Shown piece after piece: positions 16,450 to 26,146 of a stretch of DNA of 34,764 bases (positions are counted from its first letter, which is position 1; each line of letters starts with the position of its first letter). The translations under genes and the position numbers were made by a program. The stretch is from Alphaproteobacteria bacterium (GTDB lineage Bacteria; Pseudomonadota; Alphaproteobacteria; Rhizobiales; Xanthobacteraceae): the NCBI GenBank assembly GCA_016869215.1, contig VGEP01000045.1:1-34764 (forward strand), written 5' to 3'. The notes under the pieces were generated by a model that was not told the DNA's origin, did not search any database, and saw nothing but the letters and a program-made list of their open reading frames with translations.

Positions 16450-17127
16450 TCACTGCAATTGCGTCTCGCCGGTGCCGGCGGTTTTCTTGGCAAGCTCGAT
16501 CTCGGTCACCGCGATCATGATCTCGGCGCGGGTCTTGAGGTCCGGCGCCTCCAGCAGCGCCTGCTTCTCGGCGACGCCGTAGGGCGACATCATCGCCAGC
16601 GCATTGACCAGCGCTTCGTTCGGCGCGCTCTCGATGCTCTGCCAGTCGGTCTTGAGATTGTTGGCCTTGAGAAACGCCTGCAGCGCCTCCAGCAGCGCCT
16701 TGCGGTCGACCGCCTCCTCGCCCTTGCGCGCGACGAAGTCGTCGGCGAACGGCGCGTAGGTGACGCGGCACTGGCGATAGAGCGTGCCGACGTTGAGCTC
16801 CTCGACGGTGCGGAAACGCGCGACGCCGGTGAGCTGCATGAGGTAGCGGCCGTCGCCGGTCTCGGCGAGCTGGGTGATGCGGCCGACGCAGCCGACGCGG
16901 AACAGGTTCGGCTTGTCCTCGGGGCCGGGATGCGCCGGATCGGGCTGAATCATGCCGATCAGGCGATGGCCGTCGCGCAGCGAGTCGTCGACCATGGCGA
17001 GATAGCGCGGCTCGAAGATGTTCAGCGGCATCTGCCCGCGCGGCAGCAGCAGCGCGCCCGGCAGCGGAAACACCGGCACGATCTCCGGCAGATCGGCGGC
17101 GTTTCGATAGACCGCGTTCATCGGCAT
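16450..17127 (-). CDS. Lon N-terminal substrate-binding-domain protein
   Basis: This 225-residue protein consists of the LON substrate-binding domain alone ([29 protein letters not shown] at the start, [14 protein letters not shown]), with a helical C-terminal part. It lacks AAA and protease domains, so it cannot be a Lon protease itself. Family members of this size are widespread in alphaproteobacteria with no settled function. It forms a tight minus-strand pair with the downstream Trm112-like gene and lies 45 bp from the thioredoxin-like gene upstream, suggesting one transcript. Confidence 0.93.
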   Translation of the reverse strand: MPMNAVYRNAADLPEIVPVFPLPGALLLPRGQMPLNIFEPRYLAMVDDSLRDGHRLIGMIQPDPAHPGPEDKPNLFRVGCVGRITQLAETGDGRYLMQLTGVARFRTVEELNVGTLYRQCRVTYAPFADDFVARKGEEAVDRKALLEALQAFLKANNLKTDWQSIESAPNEALVNALAMMSPYGVAEKQALLEAPDLKTRAEIMIAVTEIELAKKTAGTGETQLQ

Positions 17128-17172
17128 GGCCGGCCTCTCATCCGCCCGCCCGGCGCGTGCAACGCACCGCGC

Positions 17173-18087
17173 TTAAGAGAACAAGATCGACGACAGCTTC
17201 TTGCGCCCCGCGATCGTCGCCTCGTCCGTCGCGCCCCAGGCCTCGAAGAACTGCACGAGCTGCTTGCGTGCGCCGTCGTCGTTCCATTTGCGGTCGCGCT
17301 TGACGATCTCGATCAGGTGATCGACCGCTTCCATGCGGCGGCCCTTGGCGTTAAGCGCAACCGCGAGATCGAACCGCGCCTGATGGTCGAGCGCGTTGGT
17401 CAGCACCTTGTGTTCGAGTTCGGCGACCGGCCCGACGTTGCTGGCCTGCTCGGCGACTTCCAGAGCCGCGCGCGCGGCCGCGACCGGCGCCTCGTTGCGC
17501 TTGGCCTCCGGCACCAGCGCCAGCGTCTGCTTGGCCTGCTCGATCGCGCCGGTCTCGATGTAGCAGCGCGCCATGCCGGCGAGCGCATGGACGTTCTCGC
17601 GGTCTTCGGCGAGCACCTCGGCATAGATCTGCGCCGCTTCCGCGGCGTTGCCTTCGACCAGCGCGGCGTCGGCGGCCTTCAACAGATCCTTCGCCTCGCC
17701 GCCCACGGCGCCCTTGGTCAGGCGCTCCAGGAACGCCATCACCTGATTCTCGGGCAGCGCGCCCATGAAGCCGTCGGCCGGCTGGCCGTTGACGAATGCG
17801 ATGACGGCCGGAATCGACTGGATGCCCATCTGCCCCGGGATCGCCGGATGCTCGTCGATGTTCATCTTGCAGAGCTTGACCTTGCCCTTGGCGGCCTTGA
17901 CGACCTTTTCCAGGACCGGGGTGAGCTGCTTGCACGGGCCGCACCACGGCGCCCAGAAGTCGATCAGCACCGGCTGGCGCTTCGACTCCTCGATCACGTC
18001 CTTCATGAAGGACTGGGTGGTGACGTCCTTGATCAGGCCGTCCGGAGCCGCGGCGGCCGCGGTGCCGCCGTTCTGAAGCATCGACAT
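17173..18087 (-). CDS. thioredoxin-like co-chaperone (YbbN/CnoX type)
   Basis: This 304-residue protein has an N-terminal thioredoxin domain with active site WCGPC (Cys49, Cys52) and a C-terminal region of TPR-like helices (about 140-300). This two-part architecture is that of E. coli YbbN (CnoX), which protects unfolded proteins from oxidation and hands them to chaperones. E. coli YbbN has an SQHC site, while this protein retains a canonical CGPC, so redox activity is likely. The start at 18087 (MSMLQNGG) is chosen over 18129, whose extra residues look like out-of-frame leader; ATG at 18081 is also possible. Confidence 0.9.
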   Translation of the reverse strand: MSMLQNGGTAAAAAPDGLIKDVTTQSFMKDVIEESKRQPVLIDFWAPWCGPCKQLTPVLEKVVKAAKGKVKLCKMNIDEHPAIPGQMGIQSIPAVIAFVNGQPADGFMGALPENQVMAFLERLTKGAVGGEAKDLLKAADAALVEGNAAEAAQIYAEVLAEDRENVHALAGMARCYIETGAIEQAKQTLALVPEAKRNEAPVAAARAALEVAEQASNVGPVAELEHKVLTNALDHQARFDLAVALNAKGRRMEAVDHLIEIVKRDRKWNDDGARKQLVQFFEAWGATDEATIAGRKKLSSILFS

Positions 18088-18182
18088 TGCGTTCCTCGCC
18101 TGGCGACCGCCGTACGCAGGGCCGCCCAACCCGTTTTGTTCCCCCGATAAATGGGCCGGGGAGGGCGCAAATGCAATCGGGT

Positions 18183-18710
18183 TCAGGCGCTATCGGGCGC
18201 GCCTTCCGCCGGGGCGGAGGCGACCGCGACGATCCGGGGCGGGTGGCCGGTGGCTTCCAGGAACCGCACCAGCCCGTCGCGGGCGATGGACGTGGTCATG
18301 GTGTTGACCAGAGGATGGGCGTTGATCGTGCCGTGTTCCATCAGGGCTGCGTCCAGCACCACCGCGACGCGCCGTTCGGCGTCGTTGATCGCCGCGAACG
18401 GCGTCACCGAACCGGGCTCGACGCCCAGCACCTCGCGGAGCTGGTCGGCGGAGCCGAACGAGAACCGTCCGCTCGCATCGAGCGCCCGGTGCAGCGACTT
18501 CAGCTCGATGACGGCGTCCTCCAGCGCGGTGACGAGGAACAGCGCGCCCTTCTTGTCCTTCAGAAACAGGTTCTTGGTGTGCCCGCCGGGGATGGCGCCG
18601 CGCAGGCCCAGCGACTGCTCGACCGTGAACAGCGGCGGGTGGCTCACCGTCGAATGGGCGATGCCGAGGCGATCCAAATAGGCGAACAGGTCTTCTGGGG
18701 AGGCGGGCAT
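18183..18710 (-). CDS. proX: prolyl-tRNA deacylase ProX (YbaK/EbsC fold)
   Basis: This 175-residue editing protein hydrolyses mischarged Ala-tRNA(Pro) in trans. Diagnostic blocks are HTKNLFLKDKKGALFLV, with the conserved Lys and Asn, and GSVTPFAAIND. The sequence matches the ProXp-ala/PrdX branch better than YbaK, but substrate choice (Ala or Cys) rests on family resemblance. The ATG at 18710 (MPASPEDLFAYLDRLGI) is chosen because the family begins there; the in-frame ATG at 18776 would add an Arg/Pro-rich stretch of 22 residues with no family support. It is transcribed away from the tRNA-Gly gene. Confidence 0.88.
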   Translation of the reverse strand: MPASPEDLFAYLDRLGIAHSTVSHPPLFTVEQSLGLRGAIPGGHTKNLFLKDKKGALFLVTALEDAVIELKSLHRALDASGRFSFGSADQLREVLGVEPGSVTPFAAINDAERRVAVVLDAALMEHGTINAHPLVNTMTTSIARDGLVRFLEATGHPPRIVAVASAPAEGAPDSA

Positions 18711-18770
18711 GGCGGGGCGGAGACGGGATGCAGCCGGATTCCGCTGCCTTTGTGGCGGTTTCGGCCGCGG

Positions 18771-18800
18771 TTGCAAAGTCCTAACGAATTTCGATATAGG
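18771..18800 (+). promoter_or_regulatory. candidate sigma-70 promoter for tRNA-Gly
   Basis: TTGCAA (18771-18776) and TATAGG (18795-18800) are spaced 18 bp apart and point towards the tRNA, giving a start near 18807 and a leader of about 45 bases. Hexamer quality is moderate. Confidence 0.45.
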
Positions 18801-18852
18801 AGTGGCGCTGGCGGACGGGCCTCCAGGCCAATGTCCGCCGTACCTCCCGGAT

Positions 18853-18927
<75 letters not shown>

Positions 18928-19088
18928 ATCGTCTCCCATGCCGAGATTGGCCGTTGCACCGTGCGCGCTTTGCCGTGCGCGAGCGGACGGATTTTTGATG
19001 AAGGTCAATGGCTTGAATGCCATCCTCGCGTGACATTATCGGCTAAGCTCGAACGCACCAAGGCGAGCAACGGGAGACGGCCGAGGCC

Positions 19089-21566
19089 ATGTCCGACAGC
19101 GCGTCCAAGCCGACACAATCCGCGCAACCGGAAACCGGCAAGCCGCTGCCGCCCGCGATCCTGCGGCGGACCACCGACCCCGATGCGATCCCCGTCGATG
19201 CCGGCACGCTGCCGCTGCCCGAGGGCCTGATCGGCCAGCCGCGCGCCAGCGACGCGATCCGCTTCGGCAGCGCGATGCGCAAGCCGGGCTTCAACCTCTA
19301 CGCCATGGGACTGCCCGGCACCGGCCGGCACACGTCGATCCTGGCGTATCTCAGCGAGCGCGCGAAGAGCGAGCCCGCGCCCTGCGACTGGGTCTATGTC
19401 AACAACTTCAAGGCGCCCGACAAACCGAAGGCGCTGAAGCTGCCGCCGGGCACCGCGGTGCGCTTCCGTGAAGCGATGGACGCGCTGGTCGCCGACGTCG
19501 GCGCGGCGCTGCCGGCGCTGTTCGACTCCGACGACTACAAGGCGCGGCGCAGCGCCATCGACCAGGACTTCGAGGAGGCGCAGGAGAAGGCGTTCGCCGG
19601 ACTCAACGATCGCGCGCGCGCCAAATCGATCGGCATCATGCGCACGCCGGTGGGCTTCGCGTTTGCGCCGATGCGGCAGGGCGAGGTGGTGAAGCCGGAG
19701 GCGTTCGAGGCGCTGCCGCAGGACGAGCGCGAGCGCATCCAGGCCGACATCAAGGCGCTGCAGGAGGAACTGCGCGAAATCCTCACCCACATGCCGGCGC
19801 TGGAGAAGTCGCGCCGCGATCGCATCCGCGAATTGAACAAGGAGCTCGCCAGCGGCACCGTCGACGTCGAGATCGGCGATGTCCGGAAGCTGTTTCCGGA
19901 CATTCCGGAAATCCAGGCGTTCCTCGGCGAGGTCGCGCACGACCTGATCGCCAACGTCGAGGTGTTTCTGGAAACCGCGGAGGCGGCGGCGAACGCGCCG
20001 ATCCCGGTTGCCAGCACGATGGCAACCGGCAATCCGCGGCTGCGGCGCTACAAGGTCAACGTCATCGTCGGCGACCGGGAGAACGGCAAGGGCGGCGCGC
20101 CGGTGGTCACCGAGCCGAACCCGACCTATCAGCAGATCGTCGGCCGTATCGAGCACGTCCCGCAAATGGGTGCGCTGGTCACCGACTTCACCCTGATCCG
20201 GCCCGGCGCGCTGCACCGCGCCAACGGCGGCTATCTGATCCTGGATGCGCGCGAGATTCTCTCGCAGCCGTTTTCGTGGGCGGCGCTCAAGCGCGCCCTG
20301 AAAAGCCGGACCATCGCCATCTCCTCGCTCGCGGAACAGATCAGCCTGGCGTCGACGATCTCGCTGGAGCCAGACCCGATTCCGCTCGACGCCAAGATCG
20401 TGCTGATTGGCGACCGCTGGCTCTATTACCTCTTGATGTCGCTCGATCCGGACTTCGCCGAGCTGTTCAAGGTCGAGGTCGATTTCGACGACGAGTTCGA
20501 CCGCAGCGCGGACAACATCGCGCTCTACGCTCGTCTTATTGCGGCTATCGCCGGACGCGAGAAGCTGAAGCCCGTCGACCGCGGCGGGCTGGCCAGCATG
20601 ATCGACGAGACCGCGCGGCTGGCCGACGACGCCGAGAAGCTGTCGCTGCAGGTCGGCACGGTGTCCGACGTGCTGCGCGAGGCCGACCATTGGGCGGGCG
20701 AGGCCGGGCGCGACCGCATCGCCGCCGCCGACATCGAGCGCGCGGTGGCCGAACGCCGGCGCCGCTCGTCGCGGGTGCGCGAACGCAGCCAGGAGGCGAT
20801 CGGCCGCAACATCGTGCTGATCGATACCGAGGGCGCGAAAATCGGACAGGTCAACGGACTGTCGGTGCTGCAGCTCGGCACGACGAGCTTCGGCCGCCCG
20901 ACGCGGATCACCGCGCGCACGCGGCTTGGCACCGGACGGGTGATCGACATCGAGCGCGAGGTGGAACTCGGCGGACCGCTGCACTCCAAGGGCGTGCTGA
21001 TCCTGTCCGGGTTCATCGCCGCGCGTTACGCACTCGACGTGCCGGTGTCGCTGCAGGCGAGCCTGGTGTTCGAGCAGTCCTACGGCGGCGTCGACGGCGA
21101 CAGCGCATCGTCGGCCGAGTTGTACGCGCTGCTCTCGGCGTTGTCGGACGTCCCGCTCAAGCAGTCGTTCGCGGTCACCGGCTCGGTCAATCAGTTCGGC
21201 GAGGTGCAGGCCATCGGCGGCGTCAACGACAAGATCGAGGGATTTTTCGACGTCTGCAACGCGCGCGGCCTGACCGGCGATCAGGGCGTGCTGATCCCCG
21301 CCGCCAACGTCAGGCACCTGATGCTGCGCGGAGACGTGGTCGAGGCCTGCGCCAAGGGCCGCTTCCGTGTCATCCCGGTGGCCAGCATCGACCAGGGCAT
21401 CGAAATCCTGACCGGAAAGCCGGCCGGTGCGCGCGGCGCGGATGGGCAATTTCCGTCCGACAGCATCAACGGTCTGGTGGAGGCGAGGCTGCGCGAGTTC
21501 GCAGCGATCCGCCGCCGCTTCGGGTCCGACGGGCCCACGGAGAAACGCAATGGCGACGCCCGGTGA
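19089..21566 (+). CDS. Lon-like AAA protease (LonB/YcbZ type)
   Basis: This 825-residue ATP-dependent protease of the group lacks the Lon N-domain and carries a long insertion in the ATPase. The Walker-A-like loop is GLPGTGRHTS with Arg80 where Lys is usual. A coiled-coil insertion rich in Glu/Lys/Arg covers about residues 140-265. The C-terminal protease domain has the dyad Ser672 (GVDGDSASSAEL) and Lys715 (GGVNDKIEGF), so proteolysis should be possible. No membrane segments are seen, so it is probably cytoplasmic. It starts 161 bp after the tRNA; the stop overlaps the next gene's start by 17 bp, indicating translational coupling. Confidence 0.9.
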   Translation: MSDSASKPTQSAQPETGKPLPPAILRRTTDPDAIPVDAGTLPLPEGLIGQPRASDAIRFGSAMRKPGFNLYAMGLPGTGRHTSILAYLSERAKSEPAPCDWVYVNNFKAPDKPKALKLPPGTAVRFREAMDALVADVGAALPALFDSDDYKARRSAIDQDFEEAQEKAFAGLNDRARAKSIGIMRTPVGFAFAPMRQGEVVKPEAFEALPQDERERIQADIKALQEELREILTHMPALEKSRRDRIRELNKELASGTVDVEIGDVRKLFPDIPEIQAFLGEVAHDLIANVEVFLETAEAAANAPIPVASTMATGNPRLRRYKVNVIVGDRENGKGGAPVVTEPNPTYQQIVGRIEHVPQMGALVTDFTLIRPGALHRANGGYLILDAREILSQPFSWAALKRALKSRTIAISSLAEQISLASTISLEPDPIPLDAKIVLIGDRWLYYLLMSLDPDFAELFKVEVDFDDEFDRSADNIALYARLIAAIAGREKLKPVDRGGLASMIDETARLADDAEKLSLQVGTVSDVLREADHWAGEAGRDRIAAADIERAVAERRRRSSRVRERSQEAIGRNIVLIDTEGAKIGQVNGLSVLQLGTTSFGRPTRITARTRLGTGRVIDIEREVELGGPLHSKGVLILSGFIAARYALDVPVSLQASLVFEQSYGGVDGDSASSAELYALLSALSDVPLKQSFAVTGSVNQFGEVQAIGGVNDKIEGFFDVCNARGLTGDQGVLIPAANVRHLMLRGDVVEACAKGRFRVIPVASIDQGIEILTGKPAGARGADGQFPSDSINGLVEARLREFAAIRRRFGSDGPTEKRNGDAR

Positions 21567-22311
21567 TCGCGACGTCCGGCGCCGCCGGCTGATCCTGCGC
21601 GCGACCACGCGGCGCGAGGTCGAACTGGGTTTGCCGATCTCACTCGAAATCGCGGCGGCGCTGCATTCGGAACTGGCGGCGCTGTTCGTCGAGGAGGAGG
21701 CGTCGCTTGCCGCGAGTGCGCTGCCGTTTCCGGCCATGGTCGGATTCTCCGGCGGCGCGGTGGCGCTCGATCCGGCGCGGTTCGAAGCCGCGATCCGCCG
21801 CGAGGCCGAGTTGTGCCGGACAATGCTGGCGCGCGCGGCCGAGCGAGCGAAACTGGCCTGGTCGTTCGAGGCCAGGCGCGGTGTGGCGGCGCAGCTGCTG
21901 TGCGAAGCATGTTCGGTGGACGACATCCTGGTGATCGGGCTCGACCGGCTCGCCGCTTCGGCTGCCGACGCGATGGCGCTGGCGCGGCAACTTGCGCCGC
22001 GCCAGGGCGGGGTTCTGTTCGTGCCCGAACGTCCGGTCCGGCGGCAGGGGCCTGTGATCGTGCTGGCGCAACCGGAGGCGCCGGAAACGGACGTGCTGGC
22101 GCAGTTCGCGGCGACGCTCGCCGAAGCGCTCGGGTCGCGGATGGCGCGGATTGCGGATATTCCAGCGTCGCTCACCGCCGATCTCGAAAGCGCCAGGCTC
22201 CTGCTCGCACCGCTCGACGGCTCGCCGCTCGACGATGCCGCGGTGCTGCGCCGCGTCACCGCGGAACTGCGTACGCCATTGCTCCTGCTGCGGACCGGCA
22301 GGCCGGAATAA
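21550..22311 (+). CDS. hypothetical protein with USP-like N-terminal region
   Basis: This 253-residue protein is without a family I can name firmly. Residues about 25-115 have the rhythm of a universal-stress-protein domain (AAALHSELAALFVEEE, then a helix of the type FEAAIRREAELCRTMLARAAERA, then VDDILVIGLDR). A second weaker alpha/beta segment follows (GPVIVLAQPEAPETDVLAQFA, ESARLLLAPLDGSPLDD). No ATP-binding G-x2-G-x9-G is clear, so nucleotide binding is doubtful. The ATG at 21550 lies inside the last codons of the Lon-like protease gene, so translation of the two is probably coupled and the protein may be a partner or adaptor. That role is inference. Confidence 0.75.
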   Translation: MATPGDRDVRRRRLILRATTRREVELGLPISLEIAAALHSELAALFVEEEASLAASALPFPAMVGFSGGAVALDPARFEAAIRREAELCRTMLARAAERAKLAWSFEARRGVAAQLLCEACSVDDILVIGLDRLAASAADAMALARQLAPRQGGVLFVPERPVRRQGPVIVLAQPEAPETDVLAQFAATLAEALGSRMARIADIPASLTADLESARLLLAPLDGSPLDDAAVLRRVTAELRTPLLLLRTGRPE

Positions 22312-22443
22312 TTTCGGGAATCGCTCGCCACTTTATCGGTGAAACGCGACAAACAGCCTCGCGTGCGCTGTCGCGCCTTCCGGCCGCTCCGGATCGCACT
22401 TAGGATCGGACGCTTGACGAAGTCCGGATCGGGGGAGGATGCG

Positions 22444-23409
22444 ATGCTGGTTCGTCGAACCGTTGGATTGCTTGCGCTGATCGCTGCGCTCGCTGCGCCG
22501 ATGCCGGTGCTGGCGCAGGACCAGCCCATCAGGATCGTGTTTCCGTTTGCGGCCGGCGGCTCCGGCGACGCGCTCACGCGCCTGATCGCCGCCAAGATGC
22601 AGGAAGGTCTCCGCCGCACGGTGATCGTGGAGAACCGCACCGGTGCCGCCGGACGCATCGGGACCGTCGCGGTGAAGAACGCGGCGCCGGACGGAAACAC
22701 GCTGCTGCTGACGCCGATCGCGCCGGTCGCGGTGTACCAGCATGTGTATCCGAATCTCGACTACGATCCGCTCAAGGACTTTGCGCCGGTTTCGCATGTC
22801 GCGACCTTCGACTTTGCGATTGCAGTCGGCGCGCAAATTCCCGCCAAGACGCTGAAGGAGCTGGTCGCCTGGGTGAAGGCCGATCCGGCGCGTGCGACGT
22901 TCGCGTCGCCCGCGGCTGGCGCGCTGCCGCATTTCTTCGGCGTGCTGTTAGGACGCGCCGCGGGCTTGGAACTGCGCCATGCGCCGTATCGCGGCTCGGC
23001 CGCGGCGCTGCCCGATCTCATCGCCGGCCACGTGCCGATGATGTTCACGACGCTGAGCGACTTCGTGGAGAACCACAAGGCCGGCCGTATCCGCATTCTT
23101 GCCACGTCCGGCAAGGCGCGCTCGCCCTTCGTCGAGGGCATCCCGACGTTCCGCGAGGCGGGCTACGACATCGAGGGCAGCGCCTGGTACGGCGCGTTTG
23201 CGCCGGCCCGAACGCCGAAGGACATCGTCGACCGCTACAGCAAGATCATGGCGGCTGCGGTGCAGGCGCCGGACGTCAAGCAGAAGCTGCTTGATTTCGG
23301 CTTGCAGCCGACCGGCACGACGGCGGCGGAACTGGCTGCGATCCAGAAGGCGGATTCGGAACGCTGGGCCCCGGCGGTGAAAGCGTCGGGCTTCAAGCCG
23401 GCGCAGTAG
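22444..23409 (+). CDS. Bug/TctC-family solute-binding protein
   Basis: This 321-residue periplasmic receptor of the tripartite tricarboxylate transporter family has a clear Sec signal (MLVRRTVGLLALIAALAAPMPVLAQ). The mature protein starts with the typical IRIVFPFAAGGSGDALTRLIA, followed by VENRTGAAGRIG and the ligand-loop FASPAAGALPHFFG. Ligands of this family are carboxylates and related small molecules; the specific one is not readable. A GGGGGAGG Shine-Dalgarno precedes the ATG at 22444, which is preferred over an in-frame ATG at 22339. No TctA/TctB membrane genes are near, as is common for Bug receptors. It converges on the ggt gene with only 7 bp between stops. Confidence 0.93.
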   Translation: MLVRRTVGLLALIAALAAPMPVLAQDQPIRIVFPFAAGGSGDALTRLIAAKMQEGLRRTVIVENRTGAAGRIGTVAVKNAAPDGNTLLLTPIAPVAVYQHVYPNLDYDPLKDFAPVSHVATFDFAIAVGAQIPAKTLKELVAWVKADPARATFASPAAGALPHFFGVLLGRAAGLELRHAPYRGSAAALPDLIAGHVPMMFTTLSDFVENHKAGRIRILATSGKARSPFVEGIPTFREAGYDIEGSAWYGAFAPARTPKDIVDRYSKIMAAAVQAPDVKQKLLDFGLQPTGTTAAELAAIQKADSERWAPAVKASGFKPAQ

Positions 23410-23416
23410 TGCCGGC

Positions 23417-25147
23417 CTAGTAGCCTGCGGCCAGCGCCCCGCGGGTGCGGCTGTCGGCTGCACCGATCAGGCCCTGGCGCGTGACCATGATCGAGTTCGC
23501 CGAGGTGGTCAGCGGGCGCCGCGAGACGCGGTGGCCGCGCGCCTCCAGCGCCTTCACGGCCGCCGCGGGCAGGCTCGCCTCCACGATCGTCTCGTCCGGC
23601 ACCCACTGGTGATGGATGCGCGGTGCGTGCACCGCCCGATCCACGCTCATGCGGTGGTCGATGACGTTGAGCACGATCTGCAGCACCACGGTGATGATGC
23701 GGCTGCCGCCGGGCGAGCCGGTGATCAGGACCGGCCGCCCGTCGCGCAGCACGACGGTCGGCGTCATCGACGACAGCGGCCGCTTGTCCGGACCCGGCGC
23801 GTTGGCCTCGTTGAGCCCGATCAGGCCGAAGGCGTTGGGTGCGCCGGGCTTGGCGGCGAAATCGTCCAGCTCGTCGTTGAGCAGCACGCCGGTGCCCTCG
23901 GCGACGAGGCCCAGACCGTAGCTCGAATTGATGGTGTAGGTGTTGGACACCGCGTTGCCGAAGCGGTCGACGACGGAATAGTGCGTGGTGTTGTCGCCGC
24001 CGAACCGCGCGGGTTCGCCGGGCCGGACGTCGCGCGCCGGCTGCGCGCGCTCGCGGTCGATGCCTTCGCGCCGCGCCTCGGCATAGCGCTTCGACATCAG
24101 CTCCGCGGCGGGAATCGTGCTGAAGTCCGGATCGCCGAGGAACTGCGCGCGGTCGGCATAGGCGCGCTTCATCACCTCGATCATCAGGTGCAGCGTCGCC
24201 GGATCGCCGGCGCGCAGCTTGTAGCCCTCCAGCATGTTGAGCATCTGGATCAGCAGCACGCCGCCGGACGACGGCGGCGCCATCGACACGATGTCGTAGC
24301 CGCGGTAGCGCCCGCGCACGACGTCGCGCTCGACCGGGCGGTAGTTCTTCAGATCGTCGGCGGTCATCAGCCCGCCGGCGGCCTGGACCGCGGCGGCGAT
24401 CTTCTCCGCCACTGCGCCTTCGTAGAAACCGCGCGGGCCGTGCCGCGCGACGGCGCCGAGCGTCGCAGCCAGGTCGCGCTGGATCAGGCGGTCGCCGGGC
24501 TGCAGCACCTTGCCGTCGCGGCGCAGGAAAATCTTCGCCGATGCGGGCCAGCGCACGAACTTGTCGCGCACATAGGGCAGCGAATCGGCGGTGTCGTCCT
24601 CGACCGGGATGCCGTGACGCGCCATCGCGATCGCCGGCGCGATCAGGTCGGCGAGCCGGAACTTGCCCGAGCCGTATTTCCGGTGCGCCAGCGCGAGCCC
24701 GGCGACGGTGCCCGGCACGCCGACGGCAAGCCCGGTCTCCCGCGTTTTCCGTGGATCGGCCTCGCCGCGCTCGTCCAGATAGGTGTCGCGCGTGGTCCTG
24801 GCCGGCGCGCGCTCGCGGTAGTCGATCGCGACCTGCCGGTTGCCGCGCGCCAGATGGATCACCATGAAGCCGCCGCCGCCGACGTTGCCGGCGCGCGGAT
24901 AGGTCACCGCCATGGCGAAGCCGACGGCGACCGCAGCGTCGACCGCGTTGCCGCCGCGCCGCAACACCTCAACGCCGATGCGTGAGGCGCGCGCCTCCTG
25001 CGTCACCACCATGCCGTTGCGCGCCGCGACCGGGCGCACCGGCGGAAGCTGCTCGAACGCGATGCCGCGCTGGGCGTGGGCGGGCGAGAACGCGAGTGCA
25101 TACAGCGCAAAGGCGGCAACAGCGATGCGGCGGGTCAACAGCATCAT
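23417..25147 (-). CDS. ggt: gamma-glutamyltransferase
   Basis: This 576-residue exported Ntn-hydrolase cleaves the gamma-glutamyl bond of glutathione and related compounds. It has a signal peptide (MMLLTRRIAVAAFALYALAFSPAHAQ) and the N-terminal GGNAVDAAVAVGFA block. The self-processing nucleophile is Thr387 in NTTHYSVVD, where the precursor is cut into large and small subunits. The small subunit keeps RPLSSMTPTVV and the oxyanion-region GSPGGSRII. The length is normal. It is the last gene of the minus-strand block, 9 bp after the alpha/beta hydrolase gene, so co-translation is likely. Confidence 0.96.
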   Translation of the reverse strand: MMLLTRRIAVAAFALYALAFSPAHAQRGIAFEQLPPVRPVAARNGMVVTQEARASRIGVEVLRRGGNAVDAAVAVGFAMAVTYPRAGNVGGGGFMVIHLARGNRQVAIDYRERAPARTTRDTYLDERGEADPRKTRETGLAVGVPGTVAGLALAHRKYGSGKFRLADLIAPAIAMARHGIPVEDDTADSLPYVRDKFVRWPASAKIFLRRDGKVLQPGDRLIQRDLAATLGAVARHGPRGFYEGAVAEKIAAAVQAAGGLMTADDLKNYRPVERDVVRGRYRGYDIVSMAPPSSGGVLLIQMLNMLEGYKLRAGDPATLHLMIEVMKRAYADRAQFLGDPDFSTIPAAELMSKRYAEARREGIDRERAQPARDVRPGEPARFGGDNTTHYSVVDRFGNAVSNTYTINSSYGLGLVAEGTGVLLNDELDDFAAKPGAPNAFGLIGLNEANAPGPDKRPLSSMTPTVVLRDGRPVLITGSPGGSRIITVVLQIVLNVIDHRMSVDRAVHAPRIHHQWVPDETIVEASLPAAAVKALEARGHRVSRRPLTTSANSIMVTRQGLIGAADSRTRGALAAGY

Positions 25148-25156
25148 GACGCGGCG

Positions 25157-26146
25157 CTACTCCGCGCCTTCGTCGAGAAACGCCTGCGCCGCGCGGAACA
25201 GCGCCAGGCGGTTCTTCTCCAGCATCATGGTGTGGGTGCCCTCCGCCAGCGTCACCATGCGCTTGCCGGGCGAATTGACCAGCAGCGGGAACAGCGCCTG
25301 CGCCATGTAGGGCGGCGTATCGCGGTCCCATTCGCCGAGCGCGATCAGCGTCGGCACCGCGATCTTCGACGGGTCGTAGACCATCCGGCCCCTGGACCAG
25401 ATTTCCTGCGTGTCGGCGACGGTGCCGTTCGGCGCGCGCACCACCGGCGGGCGCTGCGTGACGCCCCACGGATCGGTCGCGAAGGTGGCGGCAACCCATT
25501 GCTCGAAGAAACCTTCGGGAATTTGCGCCGCCTGCTTGTCGGCCGGCACGCCGGTGAGCCAGCGCGTCTTCGCCTGTTCGGCGGTGACGGTGCGGTAGGC
25601 GCCGAGCGGCCCGGGACCGGTCTGCATCAGCGACGGTGTGGTGCGGACGAAGGGCGGTGCGTAGAGCATCAGCCGCGCGACCTTGCCGGGGTTCTGGATC
25701 GTGGTCGTCGCCATCAGCGAGCAGCCCCACGACCAGCCAAGCAGATTGAGGCGCGCAATGTTGCGGCGCTTCAGCACGAAGTTCAGCGCCGCCTCGATGT
25801 CCTTGACCGCGGTCGCGGTGCGCACGATCGGCGGGTTGTTCTGCGGCGGTTCGTCCATCTCGCGCGGGCGAGTCGAGCGGCCGTAGCCGCGCACGTCGAG
25901 GCACCAGACGTCGTAGCCGCGCGACGCGATGAACTCCATCCACGACTGGCCGCCGAGCGGCAGGTCGAAGGTGGTGTGCGCCGGATAGGTCGAGCCATGC
26001 ACGAACAGCAGCGTGCGTTCGGGGGCGAACGCCGTCAGGTTGGCCGGCCGCTTGTTGCGGACGTAGATGCCGATGCCCGGCTCGGAGGGGACGGTGTGGT
26101 CTTCGACCTTCAATTCGAGCGTCGAGCCGGTCATATTCGGATCCAT
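25157..26146 (-). CDS. alpha/beta hydrolase
   Basis: This 329-residue hydrolase begins without a signal peptide. It has the oxyanion stretch LLFVHGSTYP, nucleophile elbow GWSWGCS (Ser139), acid in ALGEWDRDTP and the C-terminal His in EGTHTMMLE, so a full Ser-Asp-His triad is present. The substrate is unknown. Its ATG at 26146 abuts the vapC stop (TAG directly followed by ATG), which fixes a coupled start; an in-frame ATG at 26134 is the alternative. It is followed after 9 bp by ggt. Such tight packing suggests that the hydrolase and ggt are expressed from the vapBC transcript, the upstream enolase transcript, or both. Confidence 0.88.
   Translation of the reverse strand: MDPNMTGSTLELKVEDHTVPSEPGIGIYVRNKRPANLTAFAPERTLLFVHGSTYPAHTTFDLPLGGQSWMEFIASRGYDVWCLDVRGYGRSTRPREMDEPPQNNPPIVRTATAVKDIEAALNFVLKRRNIARLNLLGWSWGCSLMATTTIQNPGKVARLMLYAPPFVRTTPSLMQTGPGPLGAYRTVTAEQAKTRWLTGVPADKQAAQIPEGFFEQWVAATFATDPWGVTQRPPVVRAPNGTVADTQEIWSRGRMVYDPSKIAVPTLIALGEWDRDTPPYMAQALFPLLVNSPGKRMVTLAEGTHTMMLEKNRLALFRAAQAFLDEGAE

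Noticed and set aside
19005-22700. Uninterrupted 1,231-codon minus-strand frame across the Lon-like protease region
   Set aside because: It is antisense to two recognisable proteins, has Arg/Ser/Ala-rich repetitive composition and no motif. GC-rich coding DNA often leaves the complementary frame open.
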